Assembly (NCBI GenBank): GCA_021307315.1
Contig: JAJSPD010000003.1
Location: 1,116,001-1,180,000, forward strand
Reading direction: 5' to 3'
DNA: 64,000 nucleotides
From: Bisporella sp. PMI_857
Lineage: Eukaryota; Ascomycota; Leotiomycetes; Helotiales; Helotiaceae
The position numbers and the translations under genes were made by a program. Each line of letters opens with the position of its first letter. The first letter of the stretch is position 1. The notes beneath the pieces are model-generated. The model saw nothing but the letters and a program-made list of their open reading frames with translations. It ran no database searches and was not told the origin of the DNA. Below are positions 1 to 10,561 of the stretch, piece after piece.

Positions 1-2
1 AT

Positions 3-982
3 TGTACCTTCACAATCAGGGTGCCGCGTATACATCTCTCGGATACTAGTAGACGGGAGATTACGTCAAGGAAAGCTGTCTGGGGTACTGATATCTATAC
101 AGACGACTCAGACGTCATTGCGGCATGCATCCATCAAGGGTGGTTTCAAGGTCAATGGCCTGAAGATGTTGACACTGATCTACTTGGACTAGAACTTGAT
201 GATGGACCGCCAGAATTTCCAAAGGATTACCTGACCACACCTCCTCGCCGGGGGCCAATGGAAGTCCCGAAGAAGCGTGATTTACACGTTACCGTCTTGA
301 TCCTACCCAAACTAGAGAAGTATTCGAGCACAACACGATTTGGAATTAGAAGTCGGGAGTGGGGAGCTAAGCATGAAGGTGGGTGCTTTTATACTAACAC
401 ATTCGATGCAATAGATCGTAGATCAGACTAACAATCAACCTGTGTTTTCTTGAATTTGCTAACACATTCTTTCGCCAGGTTACCAAAGTGAACATGATGG
501 TCTGAGTTTTATGATCGTGAGCATTAGATGGCTAGAAAGTGTTGACTTGAACGCGGGCCGGACCATCAAAGAGACCAAACGGCTAAAGCCGATTCAGCTG
601 CAGGAGTGGGAGATCGAGGAAGAACGGAATTGGAGTAACCGAGTGCTGGGGCAATCGGCTGCTAATGGAGCTACCGTCGTCATTGAAGAGAGCTTTGAGC
701 GTGGTAAGCTCTTATTCATTCAGCCTGTCTACAGCTTTTCAGGCCTCGAAGCTTTCCAATTTACTAACGTGCTCAGGTAATGGCAATGGTCTGCTTGGGG
801 ACCTCACCGGCATTGGTGGACGAAGCTGGTGGAAGAAAGTCCAAACAAGACATGCGACACCACCAAGAAATGAAAAGAAGGAGATACAGGAAATCACTGA
901 GAAAATGATGGAGAATGCAAATATCCCTGTGAAACATTCTAGTACAGAAAGCGGGGAAAATCCTGTCAACGAGAAGTCTTAA
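3..982 (+). CDS. RXT3: Rxt3-like subunit of the Rpd3L histone deacetylase complex, 3' part
   Basis: Rxt3 family proteins belong to the nuclear Rpd3L histone deacetylase complex, which represses transcription. The gene runs in from the left edge, so its start is missing. Model: exons <3-378, 479-703 and 777-982, giving about 268 residues. Both introns have GT donors and CAG acceptors, and both split a Gly codon. Across the joins the frame gives the Rxt3 core: 'KAVWGTDIYTDDSDVIAACI', then 'DLHVTVLILPKLEKY', then 'GLSFMIVSIRWLES', and after the second intron 'GLLGDLTGIGGRSWWKK'. The tail is charged and lacks a recognisable domain. The GTG at position 21 is not a start, because the frame is open to the window edge. 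Family assignment is from motif recognition; the splice sites are read directly from the sequence. Confidence 0.85.
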
Positions 983-1679
983 TATACCATTATTAGATAG
1001 TGATCAGATAGACTCGAGCAAACACGCCTAATTCTGACATTGTCAGAGTACCTTTTTTTGGGGGTCATATTTTACAGTTTGCTTGCTTTCTGTTACACCT
1101 TTTAAAACAGATGACACCGAAACTGCAAGACTTTTGCTAGAGAAACACCATTCGACTTTTCCGCCCTGACAACGAACCTAATTCTAGGTTAGTAACATTT
1201 CAAAGTGATATTTCACTATTCCTAATCAAGAGGGCAAGACGGGCCGTCCCGCAATCGAGATTGTGGAGACTTGGCATCCAACGTCCACTCACCATATCCT
1301 GGTACACATAGCTAGCACACTGAGATACTGCTATATTGGCCTTTTTTATATGCTCCATCAAATCTATCATGTATATTGAATCTTATAACCTCTACATCCC
1401 TGACGAAAGGAATATGGCAGAACTCGGAGAGTTGAAACAGATTAGAGAGGTAATGAATCATCATTTCATTGCTCAAGCTCGCTGCCCAACGTTATGCGCG
1501 GTCTTTCATTTTGGTCGAAAATTTTCATACACAGAAATTTGTGGAAGATGACATTTTTGTTGTTTTTTTTTTGTCATATGATGAAGAATGTACAGCGCCA
1601 AATTGTAATCAGATCATTCTGAACTGCCGTGATTTGCTTACTAGACACCTTGTCAACGAGTATGTTTTATCCCTGTAGA
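983..1679. other. Intergenic, no gene seen
   Basis: AT-rich sequence between the Rxt3 gene and the decayed locus downstream. Short frames at 1336-1551 and 1469-1678 show no recognisable protein motif. They could be remnants of the 5' part of the decayed gene, but I cannot show that. Confidence 0.5.
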
Positions 1680-2587
1680 ACGCACAAGATGCTCATGCCC
1701 TCCACGCCAGGATTCTAGATATTCTGGAGATAGTGTCTTTGCCTACCATGAGCCCTGGGCGGAACAAGGAGATTTTGCACGTTCTCGTAGGTGGTGGACC
1801 CCCTAGCCGTGAAGTCGCGGCTGAGATCAACGACCTGAAAACTGATCGTCTTCACACCGCCTATCCCAGTTCTAGATGCTTCGTCAGACTCACGGTCAGT
1901 GATATAGCGCATAGACCCTTGGCTCTCTCTGACGAGAAGTTCATCTAAGTATGCGATGAAGAGCTTTGAGGAACGGCCTACGGCGAAAGTCTACACAGAA
2001 GCGAGAATTAAGATGGTGGAAGTGAGGCATTTGGTGTTGGAGAAGGATGGCATGGCATTGTCTCATTCAGCGGTATGGGCGACGAGGAACAAAGTAATGT
2101 GTCCGTTCGAGGAGCAAAAGGATGTGAAGCATGGGGGAACGCTGCCCAGGCTTTTGACAGATCCGAGGCTTCGTATTCTTCTTGACGAAAATTTTGAGAG
2201 GAGTGGGATGGTGTATGTGGCCTTGGTGGTGTGGTGCGCCGGATACCGAAGGGCATTCTCTCTCTACGACAGCTGAAGGCGCTGTTCAAAAATGGCGGTA
2301 CCTGTCTGGGACCATCAATCCATTTCGGGGTGTCAGAAAGAACTAGGGAGGATGAAGAGGTTAAGGAATTTTAGAATGAGAATACAGCGCTGGTGGCGCA
2401 TATTGGGAAGAGAGATGGCGTTGCTGAGGTAGAGCACGAACAGAGTGATCAAGCTGCTTGTTTAGCTTGGAAGAAGTGGAAATCTAAAGTTGAGCAGGAG
2501 TTGGAGAAGAAGCGGTATGATTTAGGATCACCAGATGGTGGGTTATTTCGATGGTTGGGAGCTGGCTATGGAGTGAGGACTTACTGA
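1680..2587 (+). pseudogene. Decayed protein-coding gene, family unknown
   Basis: Three same-strand coding-like segments follow each other in different frames. Segment one (about 1680-1948) includes 'LPTMSPGRNKEILHVLVGGG' and stops at TAA 1946-1948. Segment two (about 1950-2225, another frame) includes 'GGTLPRLLTDPRLRILLDEN'. Near 2220 the sequence slips back into the first frame and reads 'RRIPKGILSLRQLKALF', meets one TAG at about 2372, then continues as 'AACLAWKKWKSKVEQELEKK' to the stop at 2587. No GT-AG intron rejoins the frames cleanly, so stops plus frameshifts are the simplest reading. The composition is protein-like (hydrophobic/charged pattern, basic coiled end). I do not recognise the family. 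A multi-intron gene with atypical splice sites is the alternative. Confidence 0.4.
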
Positions 2588-2945
2588 TAATATTGTCGGA
2601 GCACAATCGAAGGTCAGGAAGTAATACATGTTCTAATAGCTAGAGTAAAGTCGTGCAATTCAATGATCATTTCTGGAGGAACCCCCCCCTTCCGTCACTA
2701 TATAATACACAACTCGTACTTCTCAAAACCAACAATATTCCCTTTACTTCAACATAGGCATATAATATCTATTCCATGCGATGAGCTGATTCTGGTACCT
2801 CCATCGTAATGATTCGAAGCATCTATGCTAAGCCATAGGATGATTTCAGTTCTCCAATTGTCATACAGTGATACTCTGGAAAGCCGAACTTCGGAGCAAC
2901 GTTTACCGCTTTCCACCTGCACAATCCCAAAAATTAGTGATCTTG
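2588..2945. other. Intergenic, no gene seen
   Basis: Lies between the 3' ends of two convergent loci. AT-rich, with a short poly-C tract near 2682. Probably holds both 3' ends. Confidence 0.5.
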
Positions 2946-4183
2946 CTACTGGAGGTTTCTTAAGTCATAAGAGATATTGTTCTTGAGTCCCTCAAGCCGT
3001 AAACATATACAACGCTTGTATCCTAGAGTTTCTAGAGATATATCCATGTCTAAAGAGAATAGGAATTTCTGTGTAAGGAAATTGTGCTGAGAGCAGTGGA
3101 CATACCAATTTGCCAAGACATCATATTCCTTTCTCAAACCAGTCGTCGCACCCCGCTTACAGTCATCCCCATGTTGACAACCCTCAGGTATGATGAGAAT
3201 AACCTCTTTTAAAGTCTTGAAATGACGCAACGCCGCGAGCATGGATCTTGAGAAGCTAAAAATATTGGGCTGGCTGTGTAGAAACATGTGGATACCACAA
3301 TCAGCTCCAACACAACCCTTGCTGGCTCGAAGTGAATTTGAAATATAATGAACTGTGACCGCAATCCGTGTTATTACACCAGAAGTTCCATCATCCAACC
3401 TCGGGTTGTAGGGTTGTGTATCTTCCATGAACGGGCGCAAGTCCATGTAAGAGGCAAACCAAAGGATATCGTTCTTAGCGCTGAACCATTTTGGCATCTC
3501 ACTCACTCCTCCGAACCGGAGCCGATGGTTTTTAGAGACTTCAGTGTAAGCTTCTTTGCAAGTGAGAATGAATTGGAATGCCTTATCGCCTCTAGTAGTC
3601 TCCTTTTCTTGGACTTTGCCCACCTCTGCAGTATTATCTCGTAGAGTTGGATAGGCTGGTTTACTCCATGCGTCGATTAATCTATTACTGGGAGTTATCT
3701 CGTTCCACTGTATCGAGCGGCCAGTCAGTAACTGTTATAGATCGGTTGTGCGAAAGACCTACTATTGTCAGACGAAGCTCTGTTGGGAGCTCAGTGAACT
3801 TGTGGAATGATGACTCTATAATTTCCTCAGACCCCGTTTCTGGCTCTGCCTCTGCAACCACATCTATCTTGGTTCGAGCGTCTTCTTCACAAGAATTTGG
3901 ATCTAGCGCCTCATACATTGACCAAGCTTCTCTCCACAATGAGTCAATGGCTTCAATCGTTGCACCCTGGAACTTTGTACTCTTGTTGTGGGAAGAATTT
4001 CGGTGCAGAAGAGCATTTCTTTGTTTGCGGGCATATCGAGCTGTGTTAATCACATATCAGCTTACGAGCGCAATGTGTCACGAAGAATAACCTACCTCTG
4101 GTCAGGGATACTAAGCCGTTGAGTCGTCCGTCGCCAGCGCTCACATGGTCTTGAAGCTCTCTGAACAGATTTTTCAGAGTCAT
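2946..4183 (-). CDS. 2EXR-domain protein
   Basis: Model on the minus strand: exons 4183-4096, 4040-3763 and 3707-2946, giving 375 residues. The lengths 88, 278 and 762 keep one frame. Introns of 55 nt each have GTAGGT donors and CAG acceptors. The second intron is supported strongly because splicing creates the family signature: 'FHKFTELPTELRLTI' from exon 2 joins 'WNEI' from exon 3, matching the 2EXR hallmark of F-x-LP-x-ELRxxIW. Later comes 'FILTCKEAYTEVSKNHRLRF', the usual second block, then 'DILWF'. The 2EXR domain is common in Leotiomycetes and Sordariomycetes; its function is not established. The start is the ATG at 4183, followed by 'MTLKNLFRELQDHV'. The N-terminal 110 residues are polar and probably disordered. 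Confidence 0.72.
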
Positions 4184-6790
4184 AGTATCTGAGCTGAACA
4201 CGAATCCACAGCGAGGCTGATGAATGCAAGGCTCCGCGACAGGAATTGTTTATGAATGATTTAGGAATGAGATAACGCAAGCATAGAACTCTGTATTGAG
4301 TATCTAGATCGATCCAGGCTTCAGGAAATTGGTGTTGTTTGCTAACTTTGAAGTATGAGGTTGTGATTCAGTATTCAAGTTGAGTTTCGCGAAATATCTT
4401 TGTGCGGTCTTGCCTGACGCGTCTGAGATTCCCATGATTCAATGTGCTCCGGATGAACTCCGGAAATATATTTCACGATACGAGATACGACATGGAAAGC
4501 CATATGTACTTTCAAATCCACCCTAGGGGTAGCTAAAAGGTCTACTAGCTACAAAATATCCTCCCAATATCTGTTGTATCTTAGGTTGCTGCACCAGAGC
4601 AGAAGCAACCATACTTCCCGTAACTTGCTAGAAAGATATGTCGGATACTATATAACAAGAACAACATTCCACTAGGTCTAGACAGGTCAACGGCCTTGAA
4701 AACTGGGAATATCTAAAGTAGTTCCAAGAGGTGTGATAGCTTACATTTTGTATAAACTCGCAGAACAATCAGCTAGTCGCCGATTAGAATGCCCAATAAG
4801 GGTAAGAACATTTCAGTCTGATTTATCTTGAAATCCATGTAGTAATGTCGCTTGTTAGTGTTCCATTAACCACCACCCAGATATTACCTTTCAGCTTCTC
4901 AACTACCAAGCTAGCGAGCAAAAGGGGTGGGAGAAAACTAACTATTAGCCGCCACAATTAGGTTGTAGTTGTGAGCACACATATAGCAAGTGATCTAGAG
5001 CTACTCACTAAAATAGGCATAAAAAAGTAGACAGATGAGTTGATTAAATGCCTTACTATTGAGTAAATGATCACCAAGTTGATCACATAGATATGTGGAC
5101 TTAGGTGCACGTTGTTAGTGCTCTTAGTTGAATGGGCTTTAGTGACAAAAGGGGACAAGACTACGTAGCAGACACCTTGAACATGAGATATAGCAAATAT
5201 GCAAGAATGGATATATGCATAAGCGAGATGCGTGATAATCAGCAATATGAACCTGGTATTTAGAAATTGACCACTTATTTCGCGTGCAAATTTCAAACGT
5301 TTCCAATCTTTTTTTCAAACTATAGCTTTCTGATGCCTAACAGAGAACGCCACATGGAATGTTTGGAATACATTCGTAGCGGCTTCCACACTCCTGAATG
5401 TAACTCCTCGTGTACGACAGCGTAGCCTGTCCGCTGCGATAATAACTGTAAAAGCCAACGAAGTTGATCTGCCATGGCCCACATTCTACCAGCGAGGACG
5501 TAGATGCTTGCTTAGAGAGATCTTGGTTGGGGTTTGCTATCGGAGTGGCGGAACCACAACTGAAGCGGCAGAAAGCCAAAGAATGTCAAGAGCTACGGTG
5601 GAAGAGCGTTAGAAGGAGGCTTCTGGCTTCTGGATCTATGTTTAGGATAGATAAGGTTGTAACCTGTACTGCCTAATAAACACTAGAGAGTATGTGACGG
5701 AATGGTTATTTGAAAACAATCTAGTTTATTGTGGATGTAAAGGAGTAATGCCTAGAATTTTGATCTGGAAGATGGATTTTAAATGAGGACTCTTGACCAT
5801 TTATAGATGAAATCAGAAACTCACTGATGGTTTTCTGATTAGGTTCACCATAAATTCTTTTAAATACAATATCTAGACACGCTGCGAGATTCTAATGAGA
5901 CGTCCCTCTTATGGACAACACAATGACAGACCGTCAAATAAGCTGGTCAGTCAATGACGAACTAAGCAAACAGGTGAGAATATTATAAGACCTCCCTATG
6001 TTGAAGCTGGATGGTTGTGCAAATATGAAGTGGAAGACTCAATCTGTCCAAATGACACCCGGTGTCAGATATTACATGACACTTAAAACCAAAGAGGCTA
6101 GAGGACTGCTTCTATTCAAAGCATCCTTGATTAAATGCAAGAGACTAATCCATAATAACATTGGCGCTGCGCCGTTCATGAGCATTCTGTTTGATGGTCA
6201 TGTTTTTGGGGGATGTTGTTGATAGGACCTGGCATGATCATCGGGTATATACCGTTGAATATGTTGGTCAAGCACCAAGCTCAGTCAATATGTGAGCACC
6301 CTGACTAAATCAATATTTATACGAAAACCTCAGTGTAGGGTAATAGCACAGTCAATAAGATAATTACGCTTTCAATTGCAAATAAAAAAATAAGTGCACA
6401 GATCTAGAAAGGCAACCTGAACATGAATATAGAGCCATTTTTGAGCATACATTAAGGTAGATGGTGGCATGCGAGAGCCAACTTGTGTAGTACGTCCCAC
6501 CATACCCGAATAGAAGAATAGCTAGAGGCGCTGAACCTAATAGCTCATACAGTAAGGACACGACACGCGAATACGGCGCGTCGCGTGGAGTCGGCTTACC
6601 GCTTAATAGCAAAGAATAAGAAGAATCCCAGAACACGACTATTATACTAGACCACTCATCCCGTCCATTAGTGGAAGCTAAAATAAGTTTTGTGGAGGAG
6701 ATGAGCAGAAAAGGTATCCAGCGTCTTAGGAATAATTAGCTTTATTGCGGCTTGGATAAGAGGAGTTGAACTCACTTTAAATACAGCTTT
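4184..6790. other. Long intergenic stretch, no gene seen
   Basis: 2.6 kb, AT-rich, with stops in all frames. The open frames here (for example 4958-5296 minus, 5464-5676 plus, 5998-6222 plus, 6364-6636 minus) have no domain, no splice support and biased composition. No terminal repeats or transposase motifs are visible. Confidence 0.5.
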
Positions 6791-8139
6791 TTAGTACGGA
6801 TCAAGGCTTCCACCACATGGCCCTTGGTAAACGTTGCCATTTGGTTGTGGACGTCCAAAATCTAGCTGGGCAACGCCACCAGGGCAGGTAGGGGAGCGTG
6901 GAGAACCAAAGTAGGTAAAGCCCTCCTCAATCTCGAGAAGATGGCACTTCTTTGATGTGTCAATCGCAGAGATTTTGAAGAGGTCGGGAAAGAATGAGTC
7001 TCCATAAGATGATGCGACACAGTTTACCCTGTCCTTGCACAAAAGACAACACTCCTTAGCATCGTCAGTGGCAAAGTCATTCACCACGGTTCCATCGATT
7101 TTGATGTTAAGCCTTGGCCTGTATTTTTTCTTGTAGTCACCCGAGAAGGCGGTGGCAGTGGGTTTCTAGGATGTTTGTAACGCCAAAAAGGAAGCTGGAT
7201 CTCGATGCCTACATAACTAATAGGTGTCACGGTGGCAGTTCCTAAATAAATCGTCGTTATATTTGTAAATAGTGGTGTAGACTAAAAACAGATTAGCATA
7301 TAGCGGTATCCTTCTACAAATATTTTGCGAATTAAGTTTTATTTGCTATATTCAATCACTGTGATTTTCGTAAAGAATGGGATTCTCTCTTTTTTGAGAA
7401 GGCAGGCACACGCAATAGCAAAATCATATGGATTTTGCAGCCTTTGAAGAATTCTGGACGAGATCTGAAAGCTTCCTCATCAATAGGATCAAATTCTTCA
7501 CGGGCTTCCAGCTCAGCTCTCTGAGTAATCTTTGCCTCAGCCGCAACCCCGACCCTCGATCCAGGGTCTGGTGTGGCAGCTGAAATGATCCTACGCCCAC
7601 CATGCGCGCCTTTGGCGTGAAAGACTTCGTAGTAGGTGAGGTGACTGTCTGAGTAGTCGTGCGTGGAATGTACTTGGTCGTTATCTTGGTGACCTGAATT
7701 TCTCAACAAGAATAGTGGCAGTGTTGTCAGTCTAACATACCTTCTTGTAAGTAGTTGCAGTTCTGGTCAAAATTTTCGGAATATTGAGAACCTTCTTGTA
7801 AATGAATTTGGCTTCAAGAGGATGATCTCGCAAGGACTTCAAGCAGCGATCCTGTTTGCACCATCCAGGCTATTCAATGAATCAGCATATGGTGTCGTAA
7901 TTTTTGCACGTAGAAACCGAGAACTTAGAAGCGTGTCTTATGCGAGGAAATAGCTGAATAAGGTAGTTGTCTCGATTCCCTTGGAAAGGCACCAAGCTCC
8001 CGGCACTTATAGTAGAAATGCAATTTGTGAGAAATAAAATTACCTTGTCTGGAGTTGCAACAAATCCAAGTCCGCCTCTTTGAGCTTCACAGAGGCCAAT
8101 AATGCTCGATATCGCTGCTGCAAAGCCAAGAAAGCGCAT
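6791..8139 (-). pseudogene. Secreted PAN/apple-like protein gene, probably frameshifted
   Basis: Exon 1 (8139-8044) encodes a signal peptide, 'MRFLGFAAAISSIIGLCEAQ'. After a GTAATT intron, an exon near 7870-7745 reads 'CKQDRCLKSLRD', the start of a Cys-rich module common in secreted fungal proteins. It is followed by a Thr-rich linker ('PRTTTQTVTSPTT', from about 7692). The last exon (about 7163-6791) reads 'FSGDYKKKYRPRL' and 'KECCLLCKDRVNCVASSYGD', a PAN/apple-like Cys pattern. In the middle, coding character moves between frames within about 300 nt ('EEFDPIDEEAFRSRPEFF' in one, 'FAIACACLLKKER' in another), with no room for an intron at the second shift. I read this as frameshift decay. Splicing I failed to resolve is the alternative. 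Confidence 0.5.
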
Positions 8140-9447
8140 TTTCGTGGAAGAAACTGCAGATATACACATACAAACGCTGGTGGACGGGCTGCCTTGGCGA
8201 AATAAGTGTATTTGAGATGAACGACTTTCTCCGCGCTGGGGGAAGTCAACTTTGCGTATCTGGAAAGCTGTCTTATTTTATAATCTTAACCAGTCTGAAG
8301 ACAATTATGGGCTCCTTTCTCAGACCTGGGCTCATCTCTCAACTCGATACATCTATTTTTAGCAGGAATGGAGTGGTGAACAGGCTAGTTTAAGAAACAA
8401 AATGGACCGTAGGACAGCTTCTAGAGAGGATTTGATACAATATTCGAGCGTTCAGTCTTAAGAATTGGTCCTCTGGACAGTATGTGCGCGCAAACGCGTA
8501 TCGGCTGTACTGTATAGAGCCCGGAATCACGCTCTAGAGGGTCTTCAACAGCAGATCTGCAAAATGACAGGAGTTTCCTACCTGTAGTATCTACGTCTGA
8601 CTTACAACAGTAATCGCAGTAATTAATTTATAGGATATGAGCACCATGTGAAGAAGCCTCAAGCCTTGCTTTCTGCTTTCGATAGTCAAAGTAACTAACC
8701 TTCCATATAAGAAGCAGGTCTTGGAGTGGGCTCAGTACACGTCATTCAACGAGGTCTATGTAGTTACGTGGAAGTAGGTTTAAGAAAATGTCAGCATGAA
8801 CAGCAAACACATTGAAAACGATTAGCTATTGATGTTATAAAGTACTAGTGTCGCAGAAGATTGCTTAGTTTAGCGATGGGAGAACATATGTCATATATTT
8901 CTATTAAACAAACTACGGCAAGTATATGCCCCACGCAGAGTGTCAGATGGGTGCTAAATTACTATGAGGCAGTAGTCCAAATATGCATTAACTGGAGAAC
9001 CAACCTCAGCTGGTTCGTTTCATCACATGATCACGCGAGTCCCCGCGTTTTGGAACTTCTTCAAAACATGAAAGCAAATAGGATCAAGACGCATCCACAA
9101 GCTTTCCATCATGACAAACAACGAAGTTTGATCGCAAAAATATATCAGAGATGAGTATCAAGTACCAGACAAGCAGACCTCTCAGCATTAAAGCCGGCAT
9201 GTACCGTCGGTGAGTAGCATCATGCAGAGTCATACAGTCAGGAACCTGAAAGCAGAGTCTACACAGGTAGGGATTGTGCCTTCTCCCACTATTGGTGTCT
9301 CCTTGTTCGAGCCTCCTGCAGTTCTTGCTTTTCTATTCCACACATTCTATTTGACTTGATTCTTTCCTCCAACTTATACACTTTGATCACAGGACAGCAG
9401 TGGACATCGTTACACGGAGTTCTACGCATTTCTCGTACAGCAACAGC
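8140..9447. other. Intergenic, no gene seen
   Basis: Space between the divergent secreted-protein locus and the HD-domain gene, so it should hold both promoters. A pyrimidine-rich stretch at about 9275-9380 precedes the HD gene start. The frame at 8861-9154 has no supporting features. Confidence 0.45.
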
Positions 9448-10214
9448 ATGGCAGAGCACCAAGACCTCGTACGGAAGGTTTCAACCTACGTTGAGAGCTA
9501 CATGAATAATTTTGATGGCAGTCACGATTTCTATCATATTAAACGAGTGCTAGGTCTTGCGCATACGATATATGCTGAGGTCTCAAAAAGCACTCCTAAT
9601 ACGGAGCTGAATTTGACCATCATCACCCTCGCAGCTCTATTACATGATGTAGGAGATCGGCAAGTCAATGCTTAGACCTCCATATCTCATGGACACTAGA
9701 CTGACCCATTTCGCCTAGAAAATACATAAAACCAGGTGAAGACCCCAACATACTAGTCCAAAACCTGCTCCTCTCCTTCGGGGCACCCCCAGCTCTCGCG
9801 CAAAAGGTCCAAACCATCTGTGCCGGGGTGAGCTATTTCAACGAAATACAGGATCCCCAGAAAGTCATCGAGCTTATCCTGGAACACCCTGAGCTCGCAA
9901 TCGTACAAGATGCTGATAGATTGGATGCTATTGGCGCAGTAGGTGTAGGAAGGGTGTTTACATATGGCGGAGCCAAAGCCAAGAGATCCATGGACGAAAG
10001 TGTTCAAGTGTTTGACAGCAAGCTATTAAAGCTAGAGAATTGCATGAAGACTAAGGTGGGAAAGAGGATAGCGAGGGAACGCACGGAGCATTTAAGGACG
10101 TTCATGAAGTGGTGGGATGCGGAGGTCGAGGTACAGAGCACTGCTGATGAAGTGCTGACAGAAGTTGGGGCTGTTGTGGCTGGATCCGAAATTGCCAAAT
10201 TATCGCATCCTTGA
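9448..10214 (+). CDS. HD-domain metal-dependent phosphohydrolase
   Basis: Predicted 235-residue soluble hydrolase of the HD superfamily (YedJ/YpgQ-like group), probably acting on a nucleotide or phosphoester; the substrate is unknown. Exons 9448-9659 and 9719-10214. The metal-binding motif is visible: 'SHDFYHIKRV' (His 26 or 30), 'ALLHDVGDRKY' (His66-Asp67) and 'IVQDADRLDAIGAVG' (Asp near 135-137). The intron begins with GC rather than GT (GCAAGT) and ends TAG. Splicing rebuilds the expected 'GDRKY', while the nearby GT would delete it. The ATG at 9448 opens 'MAEHQDLVRKVSTYVESYM', the typical N-terminus. The upstream in-frame GTG at 9400 is unlikely to be used. The gene converges on the APC/C activator gene. 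Confidence 0.85.
9660..9718 (+). other. GC-AG intron
   Basis: 59-nt intron with donor CG|GCAAGT and acceptor CCTAG. The branch-like CTGAC is at about 9701. The conserved GDRKY motif of the HD family is only restored with this GC donor. Confidence 0.8.
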
Positions 10215-10561
10215 ACTTCTAAGAGTAGAGTTGCTGTTACAATTGGGAAATTTGATACAACTTTTACATAGTCACCAATATGAACCTTGTTATATTCTAC
10301 CTCCTTCCGCTTACTGAGAGATCGCTGAAAGTTTTTATTCAGACGCAACTTAGACTTAGGTTAAGTTAAGAATGAGTCATGCATAGTTCTATTTCGCAAT
10401 ACCATTATTAATCAATCTATATCCTGAGTAAGCCTAGTACCAAGGATCTCCGCCATTCCTCCATATACTGGTGACCCAGTGGAGGCATGTGAGTCTGTAA
10501 TACGATAACAAGCTCTTCGTTTCTTACTTTCGTTTCTCTCAACTCATTCGGGCTAGATGTG
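10215..10561. other. Convergent 3' intergenic
   Basis: Short AT-rich spacer between two convergent genes; no additional gene seen. Confidence 0.5.
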
